Source: Planctomycetota bacterium (GTDB lineage: Bacteria > Planctomycetota > Phycisphaerae > Sedimentisphaerales > Anaerohalosphaeraceae). From it: 28,777 nt of DNA. The stretch covers positions 1 to 28,777 of the forward strand of contig DAOVVQ010000010.1 of the NCBI GenBank assembly GCA_030637065.1, written 5' to 3'. Shown here piece after piece: positions 23,504 through 28,777 of the stretch; positions within the stretch are counted from its first letter, which is position 1, and the number at the start of each line of letters is the position of its first letter. The translations under genes and the position numbers were made by a program. The notes under the pieces were generated by a model that was not told the origin of the DNA, did not search any database, and saw only the letters and a program-made list of their open reading frames with translations.

Positions 23504-23619
23504 GTATCGTGTAATTTGGTTAAAGGATTAGCCAGTGGTTTGACGATATTAGTAGTACAAGAGTTTTCTCCCCTCCGGAAAACATCGGGCAACTCCGGTT
23601 GCCTGATGTTTTCTTTTTT
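23504..23619 (+). ncRNA. candidate small regulatory RNA, about 115 nt
   Basis: A full-consensus promoter ends just upstream and a very strong terminator closes the transcript, with no usable reading frame between. The predicted RNA has an outer stem UAUCGU/ACGAUA (23505-23510 with 23543-23548) around a hairpin GGUUA/UAGCC (23518-23522 with 23529-23533) whose loop is AAGGAU. An unpaired stretch with CUCCCCUCC (23568-23576) follows, complementary to a GGAGG Shine-Dalgarno, then the 16-bp terminator stem. This is the layout of trans-acting sRNAs that mask ribosome-binding sites. I do not recognise a known family (not 6S, SRP or tmRNA by eye). The existence of the transcript is inferred; its targets are unknown. 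Confidence 0.65.
23578..23619 (+). terminator. strong rho-independent terminator
   Basis: A 16-bp stem (23578-23593 with 23598-23613, one G-U pair) closes a four-base loop TCCG and is followed by TTTTTT. Its lower part, GAAAACATC/GATGTTTTC, is perfectly paired. Confidence 0.9.
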
Positions 23620-23969
23620 ATTGCGCCTCGCCACCGGGCATTTTGCTCTCATCGGGCCCATATAATCGGCATTTATAGCGCCGTATTCACGCTGTAAAGA
23701 CGTAATGGTCGTATCAACCCTGTTGATGGCGTGAAGTTTCCCCCGGCAGGATCGGGTTTACTAACAGCTTCGCGAAATTCAGGTCTATTTGAGCGGCTTG
23801 TTAATTGTGGGTTAATTTGTCACAGGATCGAAATCCAGCGTATCGGGGAAAGACCTATTTTGCCTTCGGGGCAGTCCCTATGTGTTGGCGCGGGTGTATC
23901 CGGTAAAAGTGGTGGGGCAAATTACTAACATTTTCCTGTGAGTAAAATGGCAGCGGCGTTGGGCGAATA
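23620..23969. other. gene-free spacer
   Basis: Between the sRNA terminator and the convergent response-regulator gene there is no convincing gene. A 65-codon frame beginning with GTG at 23731 has no ribosome site and an unconvincing composition. No repeat or clear terminator for the minus-strand operon was recognised. Confidence 0.4.
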
Positions 23970-24656
23970 TTATTTTTTTCTTTGGTCGTTTACCCACTGA
24001 AAGGCGTGTCGCATCAGTTCGTTGGCATCGGCGAGGTTCAGTTTTTCTTTGATGTGTGCCCGGTGGGTCTCTATGGTCTTGATGCTGAGGTGGAGCTGTT
24101 CGGCGACCTGCCGGGTCGTGCGGCCTTCGCCAAGGAGAGTGAATACCTCCAGTTCGCGGTCTGTAAGGCGGTCGATGGGGGAGGCGAATGGTTTTTCCCC
24201 TGAGAGGACCTTTGAGAGCACCTTTGTGGCCATCGCCTCGCTGAGGTAGACGTCGCCCTTGAGTACTTTGCGTATGGCTGAGATGACTTTTTTTGTTGCT
24301 TCTCTTTTCATGATATAGCCGCGGGCCCCAGCGCGGAGCGCGCGTTCGGCGAACAGGGATTCCTCGTGCATGGAAATTGCAAGCAGAGGCAGGTCGGGAT
24401 GTCTGTTCTGGATATCCTTGATCAGTTCGATGCCGCTGGACTCTTTCAGCGAGATGTCTATGGTGACCATGTCGGGGGAGAGTTGTTTGATGGCAGCCAA
24501 TGCCTCGTCGGGATCGCCAGCCTGGCCGCAGACGGTGAGGTTTTCTTCCTGGTCGACCAGATCGGCGAGACCCTGGCGAACGATCGGGTGGTCGTCGACG
24601 ATCAGTACTTTTGCCGCCTTATCGTTAATTGCACCGTTGTCCTGGGGGGCATTCAT
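23970..24656 (-). CDS. NarL/FixJ-family response regulator
   Basis: A 228-residue two-domain regulator. The receiver domain has the acidic pair Asp21-Asp22 (VLIVDDHP), the phosphoacceptor Asp67 (MVTIDISL), a serine in the SMHEES switch region and Lys117 (YIMKREA). The C-terminal LuxR-type helix-turn-helix spans about 164-220 (LTDRELEVFTLLGEGRTTRQ, then LHLSIKTIETHRAHIKEKL). Phosphorylation should promote dimerisation and DNA binding as a transcription regulator. It begins three bases after the stop of the histidine kinase gene, so the two form an operon and a cognate pair. Confidence 0.92.
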   Translation of the reverse strand: MNAPQDNGAINDKAAKVLIVDDHPIVRQGLADLVDQEENLTVCGQAGDPDEALAAIKQLSPDMVTIDISLKESSGIELIKDIQNRHPDLPLLAISMHEESLFAERALRAGARGYIMKREATKKVISAIRKVLKGDVYLSEAMATKVLSKVLSGEKPFASPIDRLTDRELEVFTLLGEGRTTRQVAEQLHLSIKTIETHRAHIKEKLNLADANELMRHAFQWVNDQRKK

Positions 24657-24659
24657 ATA

Positions 24660-26057
24660 TTATTCCTCATTCAGGTTATGTATCGGGAAGGTACAGGTTA
24701 CGGTAGTTCCGCCCTTCGGGGCAGTTACGATATCGATCTTGCCGTTTAGCATCTCGGCCCGGTAATTCATGATCTTGAGGCCCAGACCTTTCGTATCGGG
24801 GTCGGGATGTTGAAGGTCGGTGCCGTCGCTTTGTATGGTCAGGCTGGCGTGGTCCGCATTGACAGCCAGTTTGATGTCGATCTTCTTTGCACTGCCGTGT
24901 CTGATGGCGTTTGTGGTGGCCTCCTGAGCGATACGATAGATATTCGCCGCGATGGTACTGTCCTTTGCGACCAGTGAGGGCGGGCCGTCGAAGGAGCATT
25001 TGGCGCCAAAGATGTGTTCGGTAGAGGCTGCGAATTCGGAAAGGGCGGTGTTTAGGCCGGTCCTGTCCAGATTCAGGGGATGCAGTCCTCTTGCAAGGTC
25101 TCGTATCTGGTCGGTTGCCTGGCTGGCGACTTCGGCTATTTTTGCGGCGTAGGCTGCCTGGGAAGAATCGCCTGCGGCGAGTTTCTGTTCCAGCACCTCG
25201 GTCATTAGTGCTATGCCCGTTAGTTGCTGGCCGATGCTGTCATGCAATTCCTGTCCGATCAAACGTCGTTCGCTTTCCGTGATCTTTACCAGTTCCTTTT
25301 CGAGTCGCTTTCGCTCATGGGTTTCGTCTGTCAGTTTTTCGTTTCGGTCTTCAAGTGTCTTTGTGTTGCGATGGATGACATGTATTAACACAGCAGATAT
25401 GAGCAGGGCGACGCCTATTATGATCAGGGCCACCCATGCCAGTCTAAGGTCGGCGGCAGCCAGGTCGTAGGTGACGTTCTTGTTTACCTCTAAAACGCCG
25501 ATCAAAGTGCCGTTGCGTTTGAAGACCGGAACGTAGGCTGTGACGATCTCGACGTTGTGAGGCTCGGCTTCGTGTATATCCCAGAAGTGCTTCTCTGTTG
25601 CGTGTCTTGAAGTGGGGTTGCCTCCCAGGGCGATATCAAGGGCGTCGTCGTTACGGTCGGAGCTCTTGGCAAGTAATTCGTCGGTGTTGACGAGGACTTT
25701 TTTTTCGGTGTCGTATATCTTAATCCTGTCGATCCGGAAGTCTTTACGAAAGAACCGCATCTTTCTCTGAAATGTAACTGCCGCCTCTTCTTTTATGACA
25801 AACGAAATCGAGTCTTCCTCATTTTCCACTATGAATCTTTTTAGTTGGATATCCCGAATCAAGCTAGAAACTCTGATGGCGTCCAGCTCGGCTTCGTTGA
25901 TGATCGCGGCTCGAAAGAGCAAACGCATACCCAGAACAGCTAAGGCGATGATGATAATGGTTGCTGCTACGCGGGCAAACTGAAAACGAGGAAAGGGCCG
26001 CGGACATTCCTTGCCGGTCTGTGGGCTCAAGTTTTTTTCACGTAATGTTTTTTTCAC
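24660..26057 (-). CDS. membrane histidine kinase of the NarX/HisKA_3 type
   Basis: A GTG start at 26057 follows AGAGGAT with good spacing and gives 465 residues; the frame continues to another GTG at 26087 without a site. Two membrane segments (about 30-48 and 206-228) enclose an extracytoplasmic sensor of about 155 residues, IKIYDTEKKVLVNTDELL and YVPVFKRNGTLIGVLEVNKN, reminiscent of dCache/PAS-like sensors. A coiled-coil linker leads to the HisKA_3 motif ESERRLIGQELHDSIGQQLT with phospho-His272, then an HATPase domain with QEATTNAIRHG (378-388) and GLGLKIM (424-430). It phosphorylates the adjacent NarL-type regulator. The signal is unknown. Confidence 0.9.
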   Translation of the reverse strand: MKKTLREKNLSPQTGKECPRPFPRFQFARVAATIIIIALAVLGMRLLFRAAIINEAELDAIRVSSLIRDIQLKRFIVENEEDSISFVIKEEAAVTFQRKMRFFRKDFRIDRIKIYDTEKKVLVNTDELLAKSSDRNDDALDIALGGNPTSRHATEKHFWDIHEAEPHNVEIVTAYVPVFKRNGTLIGVLEVNKNVTYDLAAADLRLAWVALIIIGVALLISAVLIHVIHRNTKTLEDRNEKLTDETHERKRLEKELVKITESERRLIGQELHDSIGQQLTGIALMTEVLEQKLAAGDSSQAAYAAKIAEVASQATDQIRDLARGLHPLNLDRTGLNTALSEFAASTEHIFGAKCSFDGPPSLVAKDSTIAANIYRIAQEATTNAIRHGSAKKIDIKLAVNADHASLTIQSDGTDLQHPDPDTKGLGLKIMNYRAEMLNGKIDIVTAPKGGTTVTCTFPIHNLNEE

Positions 26058-26248
26058 AGTGGAATCCTCTAAGGGCTTAGCTGCCACGTACAGCCAACTT
26101 TCCCGTCAACCTCCGCCCCGTTTACCTGTGCGTCGCCAGCCTGCACAGTGCTGACCATTATACGCTTTTAGGGGCGATAAGTCAAGTACAAAGGGTTGGC
26201 GGCTGGCGCTTCATCCAGCCGCGAATTGCCGGGAAAAGAGGGGATGAG

Positions 26249-26469
26249 TCACGGGTTTTGCCCGGTTAACCGGCTTTTAAGCAGTGCGATGGCCGTTTTG
26301 ACGGATTCTGTCATGGCCTCGGATGATAGTGTCGCGCCGGTGACGGCGTGGATATCGTGGCCTAATTGCAGTGGGTCAGCCGGGTTTTACCGACAAACTG
26401 GCTGGTGAAGGCCTCCGAGCGAACGTCCCGGCCGCGTTTGCCTCGATAGGTCAGGATCGCGGCAGGCTT
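26249..26469 (-). pseudogene. remnant of an FMN-binding domain protein (frameshifted)
   Basis: On the minus strand one frame reads KPAAILTYRGKRGRDVRSEA then FTSQFVGKT, and the next frame reads PADPLQLGHDIHAVTGATLS through SEAMTESVKTAIALLKSRLTGQNP to a TGA at 26249-26251. Together these are the C-terminal half of an FMN_bind domain (RnfG/NqrC-like), whose D-[IA]-x-A-x-[TS]-GAT motif carries the Thr that binds FMN covalently. The first frame stops at a TAG, so one base has been gained or lost near 26380. No start region is seen upstream. It is a broken gene. Confidence 0.65.
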
Positions 26470-26540
26470 AAGGCTTGCTGTCCTGCTTTCTGGATCACCG
26501 CAGGCTCAAGATCAGCGTGTCCCTCCCTGTTCTGTCTGGT

Positions 26541-26984
26541 TTATTCATTTGGTGTTGTATATTTGTTTGGTGTTTTATTGCCCTTCTGTTTATTTCGGGT
26601 TTGTTTTGGGGTTATCGGCTCGATTTGTTTTTTTTGGCATTTGGGGCAGGTTCCGAAGATGTTGAGTTGGTGCGACTTGGCGACGAAGCCGTGTTTTTTG
26701 ACGAATTGGTTCTGGATCTTTTCGAGTTGCGGGCTGAAGATCTCGCCGAAATCGACCTCGCGGCAAAGATCCGCCTGGGTTAGCAGTTTCAGCGTGCGGG
26801 CGACCGTGGCATAACCGATAACGTCATGTTTTCGCCGGACGATATTGTAGAGTTCCTGCGTGCTGACGTGCCTCTCCGCAAAAGCGGGTACAGGTACAAC
26901 CTGCCTTTGGCAGAACGGTACCGGTCCCCGTTTTTGCTGCTGTTTCGACGTTTCAACATGCTTGTACGAGTACAGGCACGGCAC
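26541..26984 (-). pseudogene. Fur-family regulator remnant, 5' end replaced by a repeat and metal site deleted
   Basis: Residues from Glu37 on match a Fur-family repressor: ERHVSTQELYNIVRRKHDVI, GYATVARTLKLLTQADLCRE, VDFGE, then FVKKHGFVAKSHQLNIFGTC and PKC. The part that should lie between DFGE and the C-terminal helix, carrying the HHDH metal ligands and the first CxxC, is absent, an in-frame loss of roughly 25 residues. The first 36 residues are translation of repeat DNA: homology begins at 26876, one base from the end of the 59-bp repeat. The N-terminal helix and true start are therefore lost. The product would lack regulatory metal binding. Decay is the simplest reading; a short modified protein is not excluded. 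Confidence 0.65.
26877..26935 (+). repeat. 59-bp REP-like repeat, copy B
   Basis: Exact inverted match of 16803-16861. It contains the hairpin CTGCC-TTT-GGCAG and CGGTACCGGTCCCCG. Its left edge abuts the start of the Fur homology. Confidence 0.8.
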
Positions 26985-27013
26985 CGAGCAGAATGTTACC
27001 GGTCCCCGTTTTT
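26966..27013 (+). repeat. partial REP-like repeat, copy C
   Basis: Shares CAGAA, TTACCGGTCCCCGTTTTT and ACAGGCACGG-like parts with copy B in the same orientation; the central hairpin is diverged. It lies 31 bases from copy B, forming a closely spaced pair. Confidence 0.6.
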
Positions 27014-27048
27014 GTTGGGGTGTTGTTTGTGAAAGACTTTGTTGTTTT

Positions 27049-27675
27049 TTAGAATACTTTTTTTGGTTTATTTTTTTCTGAGCCGGATTTTTTGTCTGGT
27101 TTTTTGGCCTTTGTTTGTTTGTCCGGTCTTTGGTTGTCTTTGCCGCCTGGCTGGGCGTATTCTGGTCTTTGTGTTGGCTGTTGTTGGGCGCCCATGCGTT
27201 CTTTCAGCCGGTCGCGGTATTGCTTGATCTGGTCGGCGACCTTTTGAAATTCCGCATTCTTCTTATCGATCAGTTTTTGCACGAGTGCGACGGTCTTTGT
27301 TGCCTTTTCTTCCAGGGCGACTTTCTTTATTCCTTCGAGTTCACGGATGGCGTTTTCGTGTTCCTTTCTTCTTTGTGCTATCTGCTGATCGAATCGCTGC
27401 ATGACATCGCCGCGTGATGCATTTTCGCTGCCCGGCATGGGCCTGCTGCTACGGGGGTCAAAGCCGCCGCGTCCGGATCCAAAATTCATTCCGCTTCTAC
27501 CGCTGCTGGCGCCCGGTGCGGGCCTTCCGCTATACGGTGAGTTCGCCCGGTCGAGTTCTTTGGGGCGATGGCGGGCAGGGGGCTGGCTGGAGGGTTTTTC
27601 GTCCTGGGCCAGGACAATTCCTGCTGTAATGAACACTGTCAACAATATTCCGATTATTGTTATCCGCTTCTTCAT
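27049..27675 (-). CDS. exported coiled-coil, low-complexity hypothetical protein
   Basis: The ATG at 27675 follows AGGAG by nine bases and begins a clear signal peptide, MKKRITIIGILLTVFITAG, cleaved after VLAQ. The 208-residue product then has a Pro/Gly/Ser/Arg-rich stretch (about 22-85), a charged helix likely to form a coiled coil (about 90-160, QRRKEHENAIRELEGIKKVA and QKVADQIKQYRDRLKERM), and a lysine-rich tail (KPDKKSGSEKNKPKK). It resembles small exported planctomycete proteins that may bind RNA, DNA or cell-envelope polymers, but no function is known. Confidence 0.72.
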   Translation of the reverse strand: MKKRITIIGILLTVFITAGIVLAQDEKPSSQPPARHRPKELDRANSPYSGRPAPGASSGRSGMNFGSGRGGFDPRSSRPMPGSENASRGDVMQRFDQQIAQRRKEHENAIRELEGIKKVALEEKATKTVALVQKLIDKKNAEFQKVADQIKQYRDRLKERMGAQQQPTQRPEYAQPGGKDNQRPDKQTKAKKPDKKSGSEKNKPKKVF

Positions 27676-27901
27676 GATTACAAGCTCCTGATTAGAGTTA
27701 TTGTACAATTGCCTTTATTACGCTCCGGTCAGCTATTCTATCGGCTGATAGCCGGGTCTCGGTTAGTATTTTCTGGTTAATCCCGACGTTTGGAGGCGGG
27801 AAAATACTGCCTCAGGCCTGCAAAACGCCTGTTAATCCGCCATTTTCGATGCCAGCGGCGAGTGCGGACCTGACGCGGGTTCGGCTGGCCGGATTTCTCC
27901 T

Positions 27902-27930
27902 TTGAACTAAAGGCCGGGATTTATTATAAT
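27902..27930 (+). promoter_or_regulatory. sigma70-like promoter
   Basis: TTGAAC (27902-27907), 17 bases, TATAAT (27925-27930), giving a start near 27937 and a leader of about 190 nt. Confidence 0.6.
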
Positions 27931-27996
27931 AATATTTTCATTGGTGTGCTGTTTTTGCGGCGGCGGTGGCGATAGCAAGTCCGCTGAGGCAAAGAG

Positions 27997-28046
27997 GGCA
28001 CAATTGGCTTACGCCGCCAATAGGGTCCGGGTTCGGCGTATGTGCC
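27997..28046 (+). promoter_or_regulatory. leader with mutually exclusive hairpins
   Basis: One fold pairs GGCACA (27997-28002) with TGTGCC (28041-28046) and TACGCCG (28010-28016) with CGGCGTA (28034-28040). The other pairs ATTGGC (28003-28008) with GCCAAT (28016-28021), using the same bases. Such a switch in a long leader is riboswitch-like; no known aptamer was recognised. Confidence 0.35.
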
Positions 28047-28127
28047 GGGCGGCGGGATCTTTATTGCAGGGCGGCTGGGCCTTTGTTATCGGACTACTGT
28101 ATCTTTCTGAGGAAGGTTGATCGTATT

Positions 28128-28670
28128 ATGAATCGCAAGGGCTCATCATTCTGGTTTGTGCTGTCAACGCTGATGTTTGCGGCGGTTATCGCCTATGCCT
28201 GGTGGGCGGGGCTGAAATACAACAACTCCAGGATCCGGATAGAGGCTCTTGAAGATGAGAAGAAGGCGGTATCCGAGCAGCTCGACCGGCAAGAGCAGGA
28301 GGCTGACGACAGGATCGAGGATATGCAGGGCCGGATCGACGAGCTAAAGAGTGAACTGACCGCCCGGGCCAGGACCGAATTGCAGCTCAAAAAGGACATG
28401 GAAAAGCTTGCTCGCAAGGTTGCGGCACAGGCAAAGGCGCAGGTTCCCGTTGCCGCTGAGCCGGAGCCGGTTCGTGGTCTGGTTACGTCGATACTGTACA
28501 GCGACAGGAACTCTTCTGCTGTGATCGACAGGCAGATTTTGCGCGAGGGTCAGAGTATTTACGGCGTTGAGGTTGTCGGTATAAGCAGAAATGAAGTGGC
28601 GTTTTCGAGAGATTCCATGACGTGGAAACAGCGAATCAATCAGACGCCCAACAGCGCCTGGACCGAATAA
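28128..28670 (+). CDS. single-pass membrane protein with coiled coil and GspC/PilP-like C-terminal domain
   Basis: The ATG at 28128 follows GAGGAAGG; the frame is open further upstream through the leader, without protein character. The 180-residue protein has a membrane anchor (about 8-27, FWFVLSTLMFAAVIAYAWW), a coiled coil (about 34-100, EALEDEKKAVSEQLDRQEQE and onward) and a C-terminal beta domain: VTSILYSDRNSSAVIDRQIL, EGQSIYGVEVVGISRNEVAF and MTWKQRI. The last part recalls the homology region of GspC and PilP, which connect inner-membrane assemblies of type II secretion or type IV pili to the outer membrane. No other secretion gene is in the window, so the assignment is tentative. Confidence 0.68.
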   Translation: MNRKGSSFWFVLSTLMFAAVIAYAWWAGLKYNNSRIRIEALEDEKKAVSEQLDRQEQEADDRIEDMQGRIDELKSELTARARTELQLKKDMEKLARKVAAQAKAQVPVAAEPEPVRGLVTSILYSDRNSSAVIDRQILREGQSIYGVEVVGISRNEVAFSRDSMTWKQRINQTPNSAWTE

Positions 28671-28751
28671 CACAGTTGCGTCGATCGGGATCCGCTTCCA
28701 CCTTCGCCAAGGCTACGGCGAGACAGGTTGGCGGATGCTATTTTATGCTGG

Positions 28752-28771
28752 ATTCCCGCCTTCGCGGGAAT
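28752..28771 (+). repeat. ATTCCCGC hairpin repeat at right edge
   Basis: ATTCCCGC-CTTC-GCGGGAAT, a perfect 8-bp stem. GGATTCCCGC..GCGGGAATGACA is a widespread REP-type motif. It lies 80 bases after the last gene, next to a GCCAAGGCTACGGCGA stretch that is also a common repeat part. Confidence 0.6.
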
Positions 28772-28777
28772 GACAAG

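Larger units (their letters stand above)
27709..28127. other. divergent spacer with promoter and structured leader
   Basis: The spacer separates the exported coiled-coil gene (-) and the GspC/PilP-like gene (+). Its right part holds a promoter at 27902-27930 and a 190-nt leader with alternative hairpins. The left part contains repeated GC-rich short dyads and no gene. Confidence 0.5.

Noticed and set aside
23731..23928. GTG-initiated 65-codon frame in the spacer before the response regulator
   Set aside because: No Shine-Dalgarno, no recognisable protein character, no neighbour relation.
23820..23930. Riboswitch-like conserved segment
   Set aside because: It faces no downstream plus-strand gene and I could not match any known aptamer core.

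Overview
The window looks like part of a chromosome from an anaerobic-type planctomycete (Phycisphaerae or Sedimentisphaerales-like). This is inferred from protein style: an aspartyl-protease-like protein with a dockerin-like tail, PQQ and NHL beta-propellers with lipoprotein or Sec signals, a DUF1638 protein, a DUF438/hemerythrin protein, and intergenic spaces crowded with short palindromic and tandem repeats. No marker gene fixes the taxon. No rRNA, tRNA or CRISPR array was seen. Most genes are GC-rich; the gene cut by the left edge and the nuclease-like gene at 17.9-19.3 kb are visibly AT-richer and look acquired.

Layout. 1-1337 (-): a gene cut by the left edge encoding an Mrr-like PD-(D/E)XK nuclease domain fused to a STAND-type P-loop NTPase, probably a defence protein. 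1.6-3.7 kb (+): a membrane-anchored unknown and a Tat/lipoprotein enolase-superfamily enzyme. 3.8-4.6 kb (-): a retropepsin-like/dockerin protein with no visible N-terminus. 4.9-6.1 kb (+): a STAS protein, a terminator, and rnc with its own promoter and a leader hairpin. 6.2-9.1 kb (-): a SurA/PpiD-like protein and two small membrane proteins in an operon. 9.4-9.8 kb (-): arfB. 10.1-13.2 kb (+): an exported NHL protein and a PhnD-like/PQQ fusion lipoprotein.

13.5-17.7 kb holds a DUF1805 protein, a DUF438/hemerythrin protein, a DUF2007-like protein, rsmE, a DUF1638 protein and an SDR oxidoreductase. 17.9-19.3 kb (-) is a putative PD-(D/E)XK nuclease, followed by a 1.3-kb gene-free, repeat-rich stretch with a MITE-like element. 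20.6-23.4 kb (+): a YdjM-like membrane protein, tyrS and two small unknowns. 23.47-23.62 kb: a consensus promoter and a strong terminator bracket about 115 nt without a usable reading frame, a candidate sRNA. 24.0-26.1 kb (-): a NarL-type response regulator and its histidine kinase. 26.2-27.0 kb: two decayed genes, an FMN-binding protein and a Fur-family regulator, the latter truncated exactly at a repeat element. 27.0-28.7 kb: an exported coiled-coil protein and a GspC/PilP-like membrane protein behind a long structured leader.

The most interesting items are the candidate sRNA, the edge-cut nuclease-STAND gene, the second nuclease, the repeat-disrupted Fur remnant with its 59-bp inverted twin 10 kb away, the NHL plus PhnD-PQQ pair, and the rnc leader hairpin. 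All calls are from reading sequence by eye; no database search was run.
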